Below, in pieces: positions 6,191-13,475 of a DNA stretch of 18,191 bases. The translations under genes were made by a program, and so were the position numbers. This stretch comes from SIG440 sp045645485 (GTDB taxonomy: Bacteria > Bacillota > Clostridia > Monoglobales > Monoglobaceae), in assembly GCA_045645485.1 (NCBI GenBank), contig JAZRIX010000039.1, positions 1-18,191 on the forward strand, in the 5' to 3' direction. The notes under the pieces are model-generated. The model was not told the DNA's origin. It saw only the letters and a list, made by a program, of their open reading frames with translations, and did not search any database. How positions within the stretch are numbered: position 1 is the stretch's first letter; each line of letters begins with the position of its first letter.

Positions 6191-8386
6191 ATGAAAAAAC
6201 ATTATTTTGTATTCAATCTTATTGCAATAAGCTGTTTTGCTCTCGTGGTGCTTCTGAATCTGTTTATTTCCAACGGGGAATATTCCGAACAGGAAAACCG
6301 ATACCTTCAGGGAGCTCCCACCCTTTCTCTTGATACGGTAATTAACAGAAGCTTTATGGAAAGTGCAGAGGATTACAGCAGTGACCAGATGCTGTTCAGG
6401 GATTTTTTTGTGAAGACAAAGGCCTTTTGCGAGCGTCTGCTGGGCAAAAAGGAAAACAACGGTGTTTATTTTGCAAATGACGGGTATCTCATTGAAAAAG
6501 CGGCTGAAAAGTCGGAGGATATTATCAGCAAAAATATTGAGGCAATAAAAGCTATTTCAGAGCTGAACCGTTATGATATTTCGGCTTGTATAATTCCGCA
6601 GGCATTTGAAATTCACAAAGACAAGCTCCCCAAGGGTGTTTACAATACCAATGTAAATGAGCTTGTGAAAAAGGTTTCTCAGGATTTGAAAACCACGGAT
6701 GTTGAAGTTCTTGACCCAAGCAGTATTCTTGAAGAAAACAAAGACAAATATATATTTTACCGTACAGACCATCACCAGACCTCAGAGGGAAGCTATCTTG
6801 TATACAAAGCGTTGGGTAAGGTTCTGGGCTATACGCCATTGAAGGAATCTGAATTCTCCACAGAAAAGGTATCGGACAGCTTTTGGGGAACAACTTATTC
6901 CAAAGCACTGGTCAACACCGCTCCCGATGTGATTTCGGTATACAAAACAAAAACAAATCAGACTGCATCTGTAGAATTCTACGGTGAAGAAAAAGAAAGC
7001 TCCTCTATGTTCTTTCCCGAACATCTGAAGAAAAAAGACAAGTATTCTTATTTTCTTGACGGGAATCACGGCATAACCGTTATCAGGGGCGGAAAGAAGG
7101 GCAGCGGTAGTCTTGCGGTTTTCAAGGACTCATACTCGCACAGTCTGGCTCCCTTTCTTATCAACCACTTCGAAAGCATTCACCTTGTGGATATGAGATA
7201 CTTTCAGGATGACCCCATAAAGTACTTAAGCGAAAACCATATCAGCAGAGTTCTCTTTCTCTACGGTTCTTCTACCTTTATGACAGACACTACAATTGCC
7301 TCGGTGGGTGAATACGCAAAATTCTCACCCTTTGCAAAGGTCGGTCTTGTGCCCCAATGCAAAAAGGTAAGTGATTCATACTTTGAAGACGCTTTGTTCC
7401 TCGGGGACTCGCTTTCTGTGGGATTTCAGGCCTATTCGGGTCTTGAAGATGCCACTTATCTTTGCCGCACATCAATGTCTGTAGGCGGAGTGTTTAGCGA
7501 AGAAAATGACGGAACCAGCCTTGTGGAAAAGGTAAAAGCCGCAAAGCCAAAAAAGATTTATGTTATGCTTGGCGTAAATGAGCATCTTGTTCCCGACAAC
7601 CTTGAAAAAGTTATGGACAAGTTTGAGATCTTGATTGACCGACTGAAGGACGACAATCCTCAGGCTATGATTTATATGCAATCCATATTGCCATATTCAA
7701 AATCCACGTCAGAAAAGGGAAAAATAAAAAATAACGTTATATACGATTATAACAAAGCATTGCTGAAGCTTACCGAAGAAAAGCAGGTTTACTTTGTTGA
7801 TGTATACAAGGCGGTAACAGACAAGGACGGTGCTTTGCTTGAAGAGCTTACCTTTGACGGTATTCATCTGGGTGAGGAAGGTTGTGTTCTCTGGGCGAAT
7901 TATCTGAAAACCCACGCAATAGCAGGAACAGAAGCCTCGGAAGACGAGGCATCAGATGCAAAAAAAGAACAGCCCGTTTTTTCAGATGGCGAGCTGAATC
8001 TTGAAGCTATATGCAAAAACCTTCAGTCTGCGGTTACCTTTGAAGGTGATGTCGGAATGACCTCACCCAAAACCTTGCTGAAAACCCACGACATTGACCA
8101 AAATCTTATTGCAGGAGCATTGGGCCTGGTAGGCGGCGGTGCAACGGCAGAAGAGCTTTCTCTGTTTGAGGTGAAGAACGAAAAGGATGCCCTGACTGTA
8201 GAACAGCTTTTGAAGGAATACGTAAAAACAAGAATCAAAAGCTTTGAAAGCTATATTCCGGGAGAGGTGCCAAAGCTCAAAAATGCAATTGTTTACAAAA
8301 AGGGCAAGTTTGTAGCCCTTGTGATTGCAAAGAATACAGGCAGTGCCAAAAAGGTACTGGAGCAGGAAGTAAAAACTGCGGAATGA
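6191..8386 (+). CDS. Exported DHHW + SGNH hydrolase + DUF4358 fusion protein
   Basis: A 731-residue protein starting with a membrane anchor or uncleaved signal (residues about 4-27). Three modules follow. The AlgJ/AlgX-like DHHW region (about 30-385) carries the TDHH motif at 192-195. A separate SGNH/GDSL domain (about 395-575) has GDSL with nucleophile S407, LGVNE with N463 and the DGIHL block with D556 and H559. After an acidic linker (about 577-600) comes a C-terminal DUF4358 domain (about 603-725, with a GGGATAEELSLFE-type core). It would take the acyl group delivered by the MBOAT protein 18 bases upstream and pass it to a surface polymer. In the clostridial loci I know, the DUF4358 part is usually a separate small lipoprotein, so the fusion is unusual. 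The ribosome binding site is GAAAGG with GGGAG just after it; only one ATG fits. Confidence 0.9.
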   Translation: MKKHYFVFNLIAISCFALVVLLNLFISNGEYSEQENRYLQGAPTLSLDTVINRSFMESAEDYSSDQMLFRDFFVKTKAFCERLLGKKENNGVYFANDGYLIEKAAEKSEDIISKNIEAIKAISELNRYDISACIIPQAFEIHKDKLPKGVYNTNVNELVKKVSQDLKTTDVEVLDPSSILEENKDKYIFYRTDHHQTSEGSYLVYKALGKVLGYTPLKESEFSTEKVSDSFWGTTYSKALVNTAPDVISVYKTKTNQTASVEFYGEEKESSSMFFPEHLKKKDKYSYFLDGNHGITVIRGGKKGSGSLAVFKDSYSHSLAPFLINHFESIHLVDMRYFQDDPIKYLSENHISRVLFLYGSSTFMTDTTIASVGEYAKFSPFAKVGLVPQCKKVSDSYFEDALFLGDSLSVGFQAYSGLEDATYLCRTSMSVGGVFSEENDGTSLVEKVKAAKPKKIYVMLGVNEHLVPDNLEKVMDKFEILIDRLKDDNPQAMIYMQSILPYSKSTSEKGKIKNNVIYDYNKALLKLTEEKQVYFVDVYKAVTDKDGALLEELTFDGIHLGEEGCVLWANYLKTHAIAGTEASEDEASDAKKEQPVFSDGELNLEAICKNLQSAVTFEGDVGMTSPKTLLKTHDIDQNLIAGALGLVGGGATAEELSLFEVKNEKDALTVEQLLKEYVKTRIKSFESYIPGEVPKLKNAIVYKKGKFVALVIAKNTGSAKKVLEQEVKTAE

Positions 8387-8413
8387 TTTATTGAATCCGT
8401 ATCAATCAGAATT

Positions 8414-8448
8414 GCCTATCTATCCCTACCATCAGGGGATAGATAGGC
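8414..8448. terminator. Strong hairpin between convergent genes
   Basis: A perfect 13-bp stem, GCCTATCTATCCC (8414-8426) with GGGATAGATAGGC (8436-8448), and a nine-base loop. It lies 28 bases past the rightward fusion gene and 36 bases past the end of the leftward kinase gene. There is no long T-tract on either side, so it may work with pausing in both directions rather than as a classical terminator. Confidence 0.6.
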
Positions 8449-8484
8449 TCGTTTGGAATACACAAACTTCCCCATTGTTTTAAC

Positions 8485-9078
8485 TCATTCAATATTGACT
8501 ATCATATCACAGCGTCCTGCTGTATCCAGCTTTTCAAAATATTCTTTTTCAAACGGAATCCACCGTTCAAAAAACAGCTTTGCCTGATTTGGGGAATTCC
8601 TTTTTTCTATTCGTTCTTTCTGCAAATCGGAATCAATGTTCAGAAATACCGAAAGGTCATAGTATTTTGATAGCTCTGGATGCATAGAATATGCACCTTC
8701 TATTACCGTAAGCTTTTGAGGTGTTACCGATATGGGAGGCAAAAGTCTCATTGTACCGCAATCGAACTTCCGATAGCAGACTGCTGTGTTATTTTTCAGC
8801 GGTTCAAGGATTTCCTCTTTGAATCTTTCTCTGTCCATATTTCCGCCCGGTTCAGCAAATCTTTGGGGTGTACGCTGCTTTGGACGCAGAAAAAAATCGT
8901 CGGTATGAAAAACCGTACAGCCGTAACGTTCCTCCAAAAGCTTGCTCAAAGTTGTTTTTCCGCTTGCACTTCCGCCTTCAATTGCCATAACAACGGTACC
9001 TTTCAAAAGCAAGGACTCAATTTTCTCAAAAAGCTCTTTAAAGGTTGCTTCCGTATCTGCCTTAATTTTTTGTTCCAT
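8485..9078 (-). CDS. Uridine-kinase-like P-loop kinase
   Basis: A 197-residue NMP/uridine-kinase-type P-loop protein. Walker A is GGSASGKT (residues 35-42, K41, T42). The HTDDFF motif at 58-63 resembles the substrate-binding Asp pair of uridine and related small-molecule kinases. A later VIEGAYS strand resembles the Walker B-like region, and KERIEKRN supplies the arginine-rich lid. The true substrate could be uridine, a vitamin-like nucleoside or another hydroxyl compound. The gene lies 26 bases downstream of an ECF transporter S component, suggesting it may trap the imported compound by phosphorylation; this is inference from context. A run of GGGGGAG about 11 bases before the ATG serves as ribosome binding site. 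Confidence 0.8.
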   Translation of the reverse strand: MEQKIKADTEATFKELFEKIESLLLKGTVVMAIEGGSASGKTTLSKLLEERYGCTVFHTDDFFLRPKQRTPQRFAEPGGNMDRERFKEEILEPLKNNTAVCYRKFDCGTMRLLPPISVTPQKLTVIEGAYSMHPELSKYYDLSVFLNIDSDLQKERIEKRNSPNQAKLFFERWIPFEKEYFEKLDTAGRCDMIVNIE

Positions 9079-9104
9079 AAGTCAGCTTTCTCCCCCGATT
9101 ATTT

Positions 9105-9635
9105 TTATTCTAAAAAGTGTGTAAATTCTGCAACCATAATCAGAACAGGAATCAACACAATCTGTATAAAGATTCCCGGAACCGCGTTTATCACAGCCCC
9201 TGCCAAAAAGGCATCCATGCCAAAGCTCTTTCCGAGAAAAGACATACATATGTACATAGATGCCCCCCACAAAATCCTGCCTGCAAGCATAGCCGTCAGC
9301 AAAGCACAGTATATACAGATTTTTTTGCGCGGAAGAAAGCGGTACAAAAACCCTGAAAGCCCTCCGTAAGCCGCAAGCTCAACCGCCATACATACCGCTT
9401 TGGGAAACATTACGGGCATACCCAATGTAACCGACCGAAGCAAGGGTGTCAGAAGTCCTACTGCAAGACCGTAGTGCCAGCCGCAAACAAAACCGCAAAG
9501 CAGAACTGGTATGTGCATGGGGCAAAGCATTGACCCGATTTCGGGTAGCTGACCCGTGAAAAATGGTAAAATATATCCAAAAGCAAGAAATATTGCACTA
9601 AAAACCAAACGCCGTGTCTTTGGATTTGTCTTCAT
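9105..9635 (-). CDS. ECF transporter S component (substrate-binding membrane subunit)
   Basis: A 176-residue integral membrane protein with about six hydrophobic segments and no ATPase domain. It fits the S components of energy-coupling-factor vitamin transporters. The early GSMLCPMHIPVLLCGFVCGW segment, a small-residue-rich stretch after the first helix, is typical of the pantothenate/folate-type S families. These proteins bind the vitamin and use the shared EcfA/A'/T energy module encoded elsewhere; none of those genes is in this window. AAAGGAGG lies 7 bases before the ATG, so the start is secure. The downstream kinase is probably cotranscribed. No recognisable riboswitch was seen in the 160 bases upstream, so the transported compound remains unidentified. 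Confidence 0.82.
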   Translation of the reverse strand: MKTNPKTRRLVFSAIFLAFGYILPFFTGQLPEIGSMLCPMHIPVLLCGFVCGWHYGLAVGLLTPLLRSVTLGMPVMFPKAVCMAVELAAYGGLSGFLYRFLPRKKICIYCALLTAMLAGRILWGASMYICMSFLGKSFGMDAFLAGAVINAVPGIFIQIVLIPVLIMVAEFTHFLE

Positions 9636-9798
9636 GATTGCTCCTCCTTTTGTAATAGCAAAATGTGTTAAATACAGTCTCTTTTTTCTGAAAGTATTCC
9701 TTTATTTCATTTTTCACAGAGAGCATTTCCGCCTCGGTGATGTATGTCTTGTGTAATTTGGAATAAGAACCGAGTATATTGTAAAATCACTATTTAAA

Positions 9799-9834
9799 GG
9801 GATGTTAAAACAGACAAAGCTATTTCAACATCCC
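9799..9834 (-). terminator. Terminator of the tsaE-tsaB-dacF operon
   Basis: An 8-bp perfect stem pairs 9799-9806 (GGGATGTT) with 9827-9834 (AACATCCC). The loop is 20 bases. Reading leftward it lies just after the dacF stop codon and is followed by TTTAAAT, a weak T-tract. On the plus strand it is followed by six T. Confidence 0.6.
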
Positions 9835-9840
9835 CGTTTT

Positions 9841-11199
9841 TTAATATCTGGGCGGTCTGTAACCGCTGTTTCTGCGTTTTTTCCGTTTTGTCTTTTTGAG
9901 AGCTCTTACAAAGCCTATTACCAGAATCATAACAAAACCCAGTGCTATACCAAGAATAATATATACCGTATATCTTATTGCCGCAAGACTCCAGAGCCAC
10001 TCGCCAAAGCTCATAAGAAAACCGAGAAAATGTCTCTTTATTTCAACGGTTGAAACCAGATTAACCTCGCCTATGGGTTTTCCCTCATAGCTGAAAATCG
10101 CTTTACCGATAACCTGACCCGACTGAATGGGAGCATAGACCTTTTCGGGAATTTCGGTTTTGACCTCCACCTTTTTGGGGTCTCCGCTCATGGGGAAAAG
10201 CGAATCCAGATTTGATTCCGCCGAGAGAAGCAAGTGGTCTGTTCCGTCCGACGCCTGCTTTACCCTTACTTCGCCAAAGATATCGTCTCTTTTGGCAAGT
10301 CTCTGAGACTTGAAATCGTTCATAGCATGACGCAGAAGGTCACGTGATTCATTGTGGGAAATTTCACTTTTTTCAGCATTGAGGACTACGCTTATTACAT
10401 ATTTGTCGCCATTTTCAGCAGAAGCAACAAGACAGTTGCCCGCCTCCGTTGTTGTTCCAGTTTTGACACCTGTTGCATAGTCATAGAAGAACTCCGCAAA
10501 TCTCATTCTGGAAACAAGATTGTTGGTATTGATAAAATACCTTTTTTCAGACATATTTGTGGGCGGAAGATAAATATGAGCACATTCAACAATACCTTTG
10601 AAGGTTTCATTTTTCATTGCCTCACGTGCCATAATTGCCAAATCTTTTGCTGTAGTATAATGCTCCTTATGGTGAAGACCGTGAGGATTCACAAAATGGG
10701 TGTTTTCAAGACCCAACGCCTTTGCTTTTGCGTTCATTCTCTCAACAAACGCCCCTTCGGTGCCGGCTATACCTTCGGCAATAACAACCGCAGCATCATT
10801 TCCTGAAGCAAGCAAAAGACCCTCCAGAAGGTTTTTGAGCTTCATTTTCTCGCCAACCTTAAGTCCCACGCTGCTTCCGTCCTTGTCAAGGGTTGCCGCT
10901 CCCCCTTCACTCAGAACATATTCACGTTCAAGGTCGGTTTCGCCGCTTTTCACAGCTTCAAGGGCAACTATTGCTGTCATTATCTTTGTGGTACTGGCAG
11001 GATACATCACCTTGTCAGCATTTTTTTCGTATAGAACATTTCCTGTATTTCCGTCTATCAGTATTGCCGCTTTTGCAGAGATCTTCGGCACAGCCGCACT
11101 TGCGGGAACCGCCCCAGTCGACACAACCAGCACAATGGTTGCGGCAACTGCCAAAAATCTGCATATACTTTTTTTCACAGAAAAAATTTTCCCTTTCAT
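9841..11199 (-). CDS. dacF: D-alanyl-D-alanine carboxypeptidase (DacF/PBP5-type)
   Basis: A secreted, membrane-anchored serine carboxypeptidase of 452 residues that trims the terminal D-Ala from peptidoglycan stem peptides. In the numbering used here, S69-T-T-K72 is the catalytic SxxK, S132-G-N134 the SxN motif and K246-T-G248 the KTG motif. A signal peptide ends near the PASAAV site. A PBP5-C-type beta domain follows the catalytic domain. A C-terminal hydrophobic helix with a very basic tail anchors the protein. The ATG at 11197-11199 is preferred because GGAGG lies 5 bases before it. An ATG four codons upstream would place that GGAGG inside the gene and has no good site of its own. It follows tsaB by 24 bases and is likely cotranscribed with tsaE and tsaB. 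The symbol follows the Bacillus/Clostridium family. Confidence 0.92.
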   Translation of the reverse strand: MKGKIFSVKKSICRFLAVAATIVLVVSTGAVPASAAVPKISAKAAILIDGNTGNVLYEKNADKVMYPASTTKIMTAIVALEAVKSGETDLEREYVLSEGGAATLDKDGSSVGLKVGEKMKLKNLLEGLLLASGNDAAVVIAEGIAGTEGAFVERMNAKAKALGLENTHFVNPHGLHHKEHYTTAKDLAIMAREAMKNETFKGIVECAHIYLPPTNMSEKRYFINTNNLVSRMRFAEFFYDYATGVKTGTTTEAGNCLVASAENGDKYVISVVLNAEKSEISHNESRDLLRHAMNDFKSQRLAKRDDIFGEVRVKQASDGTDHLLLSAESNLDSLFPMSGDPKKVEVKTEIPEKVYAPIQSGQVIGKAIFSYEGKPIGEVNLVSTVEIKRHFLGFLMSFGEWLWSLAAIRYTVYIILGIALGFVMILVIGFVRALKKTKRKKRRNSGYRPPRY

Positions 11200-11223
11200 T
11201 TTTTCCTCCATATGTATCTTTTA

Positions 11224-11937
11224 TTATTTTCCGATACCGTTCTCTCTTTCAAGCTTTTCACGTTCTGCCTGAGAAAGTCGCACATAGCTGGGAACCAGCT
11301 TTCCGTACTCAACAGTGTCACCGTTTTTCAGCTTTTCAATCCCGATTTCGGCAACAGCTCCGCCAAGATTCATATTCAGCAGTCTTGGTGCAAACAAAGC
11401 CCTGTCACCCAGAACAGACCGTATTTTTTCTTCAAAAACAAGGGTTCCGTCACCCATAAAGAGTACATCGCCGCCCATATTCCCAAGCTCATCCAAAAGC
11501 TCATCAAGAGAAAGTGCTCTGTCAGGACAAAGCCTCTGAAGTCCGTTTCTTCCGCCTCGGAACAAAGCATTGTAAACCTGATCCCGTCTTGCGTCCAGAA
11601 TCGGACATACAATTCCGTCAAAGAACTTTGACGAAAACGCCAGTGCTTCAAGGGTAGAAACCTCAATGCAAGGCTTGTTTGCCGCCTGAGCCATAGCCTT
11701 TGCCGTTGCAACACCGATTCTCACACCCGTAAATGAACCGGGACCCACGGCTGCCGCAAAAGCATCCATATCCGCAGCTTGAAGCTCTGCCGCCTCAAAC
11801 ATCTGTTCCACAAGGGGCATCATCATCTGGGAATGTGTTTTGTTTTTGTTCACAACGGTCTGTGCAACCATAATCCTTTCATCAACAATTGCTGCAGTTG
11901 CCGCCATGCAGCAAGTATCTATACCAAAAACCCGCAT
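11224..11937 (-). CDS. tsaB: tRNA t6A biosynthesis protein TsaB
   Basis: A 237-residue ASKHA-fold protein that serves with TsaD and TsaE in making N6-threonylcarbamoyladenosine at position 37 of ANN-decoding tRNAs. The N-terminal GIDTC strand and the conserved GPGSFTGVRIGVATAKAMA segment (65-83) are diagnostic. TsaB lacks the metal-binding histidines of TsaD, consistent with this sequence. It starts 3 bases after tsaE, with GGAGAG inside the tsaE end as ribosome binding site. In many Firmicutes rimI and tsaD follow; here the next gene is dacF, so tsaD must lie elsewhere. Confidence 0.93.
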   Translation of the reverse strand: MRVFGIDTCCMAATAAIVDERIMVAQTVVNKNKTHSQMMMPLVEQMFEAAELQAADMDAFAAAVGPGSFTGVRIGVATAKAMAQAANKPCIEVSTLEALAFSSKFFDGIVCPILDARRDQVYNALFRGGRNGLQRLCPDRALSLDELLDELGNMGGDVLFMGDGTLVFEEKIRSVLGDRALFAPRLLNMNLGGAVAEIGIEKLKNGDTVEYGKLVPSYVRLSQAEREKLERENGIGK

Positions 11938-11940
11938 TTT

Positions 11941-12378
11941 TTATCTCTCCGTTTTTTCAATCACAATTTTTCTGAAGTCCTCACCCAAAGATGCATCCTT
12001 GCCGATTTTTACATCAAAATAACCCCTGGGCAAAACAGCCTCTATGTTCTGTGCCCACTCAATAATACAAATCCCGTCACCGAAAAAATAATCATCCATC
12101 CAGTCACAGCGGTCAGGGTCAACGTTTTCAAGGCGGTACGCATCAAAATGATAAAGGTCAAGGCTTCCATTGTATTCATTCACAATAGTAAAGGTCGGAC
12201 TGGAAACATCCCCGTCAATACCGAAGAAATCAGCTATTCCCTTTGTGAAAGCAGTTTTGCCCGCACCAAGGTCTCCGCTGAGAGCAATAATGCTTCCGGG
12301 AGTCAGAGCTTTTGCAAAATCTTTTGCAATATTCCGTGTTTCTTCTTCGCTGTAGCTCAAAAAAGTCTGTGTCTCCAT
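11941..12378 (-). CDS. tsaE: tRNA t6A biosynthesis ATPase TsaE
   Basis: A 145-residue P-loop ATPase required for t6A synthesis, acting as an energy-consuming partner of the TsaB-TsaD complex. Walker A is GDLGAGKT (35-42), followed by the family SPTF motif (60-63) and the LYHFDAYRLE segment (75-84) with the conserved Asp. The IIEWAQNIE strand is also typical. Length matches the family. The ribosome binding site is AAGGAAGG 4-5 bases before the ATG. A good promoter lies just upstream (12415-12443). It is the first gene of the tsaE-tsaB-dacF operon. Confidence 0.95.
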   Translation of the reverse strand: METQTFLSYSEEETRNIAKDFAKALTPGSIIALSGDLGAGKTAFTKGIADFFGIDGDVSSPTFTIVNEYNGSLDLYHFDAYRLENVDPDRCDWMDDYFFGDGICIIEWAQNIEAVLPRGYFDVKIGKDASLGEDFRKIVIEKTER

Positions 12379-12414
12379 AGCTTCCTTCCTTTCAAAAACA
12401 TATAGTACACTACT

Positions 12415-12443
12415 ATTTTAACTGTATTTAAATGCAAAGTCAA
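12415..12443 (-). promoter_or_regulatory. Promoter of the tsaE-tsaB-dacF operon
   Basis: On the minus strand TTGACT (12438-12443) and TAAAAT (12415-12420) are 17 bases apart. The leader to the tsaE ATG is about 30 bases. It lies back to back with the promoter of the rightward deaminase gene. Confidence 0.75.
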
Positions 12444-12453
12444 TACAAAACTA

Positions 12454-12482
12454 TTGAAATTCAACAAAAAATATAGTATACT
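12454..12482 (+). promoter_or_regulatory. Promoter of the dCMP-deaminase-type gene
   Basis: TTGAAA (12454-12459) and TATACT (12477-12482) are 17 bases apart. The upstream half of this divergent promoter region is shared with the tsaE promoter, whose -35 ends 10 bases away. The leader is about 50 bases. Confidence 0.7.
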
Positions 12483-12544
12483 GAATATACCGACCTTGTT
12501 TTATGACTTTTATGGAAATATAAAAAAGAAAGGCAATGAAAAAA

Positions 12545-13039
12545 ATGGCAAAAGAAAGAGTTGACAAACACAATTATTATCTGGATATAGCAGAAACCGT
12601 TATTGAAAGAGGAACCTGTCTACGCCGTAACTTTGGTGCAATTATAGTGAAAAATGATGAAATTGTATCAACGGGTTATACGGGAGCTCCAAGAGGCAGA
12701 AAAAACTGCACAAACTTAGGTGTCTGCATCCGTGAAAAGCTGGCAATCCCCCGCGGTGAAAGATACGAGCTTTGCCGAAGCGTTCATGCAGAAGCAAACT
12801 GCATAATCAGTGCACAAAGACGTGATATGATTGACTCCACACTTTACCTTGTGGGCAAGGATTACAACACGGGCGAGCTGGTTGAAAACACCTCCAGCTG
12901 TTCAATGTGCAAGCGTATGGTAATCAACGCAGGCATCAAGCAGGTTATTATCCGCAACACACCCACAGAATATACTGTTGTGGACGTTGAAGACTGGGTT
13001 ACAAACGACGAATCCGTTGAAGGCGTTTTTGGCTATTAA
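12545..13039 (+). CDS. Zinc-dependent deoxycytidylate (dCMP) deaminase-family protein
   Basis: A 164-residue member of the cytidine/deoxycytidylate deaminase family, which turns dCMP into dUMP for thymidylate synthesis. The active-site HAE motif (H81, A82, E83) and the two zinc cysteines in SCSMC (C119, C122) are present. So is the GYTGAPRG segment that binds nucleotide in dCMP deaminases. The residue before the first zinc cysteine is Ser instead of the usual Pro. The ATG at 12545 fits the GAAAGG site at 12528-12533. An ATG three codons upstream (12536) lies only 2 bases from that site and is less likely. The gene has its own promoter and is not clearly cotranscribed with anything. No terminator is seen directly after it. 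A guanine deaminase or other nucleotide deaminase is the main alternative. Confidence 0.87.
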   Translation: MAKERVDKHNYYLDIAETVIERGTCLRRNFGAIIVKNDEIVSTGYTGAPRGRKNCTNLGVCIREKLAIPRGERYELCRSVHAEANCIISAQRRDMIDSTLYLVGKDYNTGELVENTSSCSMCKRMVINAGIKQVIIRNTPTEYTVVDVEDWVTNDESVEGVFGY

Positions 13040-13089
13040 AAATTTTTACATATTAGATTTAAAATGAAACAAACTCCATTCTTTTTTCG

Positions 13090-13123
13090 GTATTACAAAT
13101 CCGCGTACGGCGGATACTAATAC
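13090..13123 (+). promoter_or_regulatory. Hairpin just upstream of a small ORF's ribosome binding site
   Basis: GTATTA (13090-13095) pairs with TAATAC (13118-13123). Inside, ATCCGC (13099-13104) pairs with GCGGAT (13110-13115) around a 5-base loop. The stem ends 2 bases before AAAGGAG (13126-13132). It may guard the mRNA 5' end or modulate translation of the downstream peptide. Confidence 0.45.
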
Positions 13124-13141
13124 GGAAAGGAGAACAGAGTT

Positions 13142-13261
13142 ATGGGAAAAAAGTTTATTCTGACATTTTTGATTATGTTTTTTGCGATAACCTTGTCCAA
13201 AAATGTCTATACCCCTGTTCTTGTGCTTAACCCACAAGAATTTGAAATGAAAAATTATTAA
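13142..13261 (+). CDS. Small hydrophobic peptide, 39 residues, unknown function
   Basis: An intact 40-codon frame starts with a Lys-containing MGKKF and continues into a strongly hydrophobic stretch (residues about 5-18). After that comes a short polar tail ending in FEMKNY. This is the profile of a single-pass membrane or secreted peptide; no cysteine is present, so it is not a lipoprotein. It has a strong AAAGGAG 9 bases before the ATG and a hairpin just upstream, which argues for real translation. It matches no family I know. It lies between the deaminase gene and a repeat element; no clear promoter of its own was found, so it may be read from the deaminase promoter. Confidence 0.45.
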   Translation: MGKKFILTFLIMFFAITLSKNVYTPVLVLNPQEFEMKNY

Positions 13262-13307
13262 AAAATGGTCCTTTTACAAATATTGGGATTTTAGTAGAGT
13301 ATAGATG

Positions 13308-13370
13308 CTTCGACTACGCTTAACATGACGTCATTACAAGCCGTATAGCGTCATCCTGAGCAGAGCGAAG
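13308..13370. repeat. Imperfect inverted repeat of the CTTCG-CT-CGCT type
   Basis: The left arm, CTTCGACTACGCT then a few bases and ATGAC (13308-13329), faces a diverged inverted copy, GTCATCCTGAGCAGAGCGAAG (13350-13370). The same CTTCGACTACGCT word recurs at 4615-4627, followed by CATGGTGAC. Interspersed repeats reading like CATCCTGAGC-GCGAAGGATC occur in many bacterial genomes and are thought to be small non-autonomous elements. Confidence 0.6.
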
Positions 13371-13420
13371 GATCTTTCCAAAGTATTTACCCCAACATTT
13401 CTAAAAAACCTAAAAAAATT

Positions 13421-13450
13421 ATGCGGTAAACTGTGGTTAGTTTACCGCAT
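13421..13450. terminator. Bidirectional terminator downstream of lysC
   Basis: A perfect 12-bp stem pairs ATGCGGTAAACT (13421-13432) with AGTTTACCGCAT (13439-13450) around a 6-base loop. Reading leftward from lysC it is followed by AATTTTTTT. Reading rightward, after ATTCG, it is followed by seven T. It therefore ends hom-thrB-lysC and can also stop transcription from the small ORF side. Confidence 0.9.
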
Positions 13451-13475
13451 ATTCGTTTTTTTATTCAAATATTAA

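Noticed and set aside
5720..6202. 160-codon leftward frame inside the MBOAT gene
   Set aside because: It is the antisense shadow of a confidently identified membrane protein; composition is Cys/His-rich noise.
9636..9798. Riboswitch upstream of the ECF S component
   Set aside because: I looked for conserved vitamin riboswitch cores and extended pairing and saw none; only a possible short ORF is present.
10700..11272. 190-codon rightward frame opposite dacF
   Set aside because: It is antisense to the conserved SxxK/SxN region of dacF, has a Ser/Phe-rich shadow composition and no start signals.
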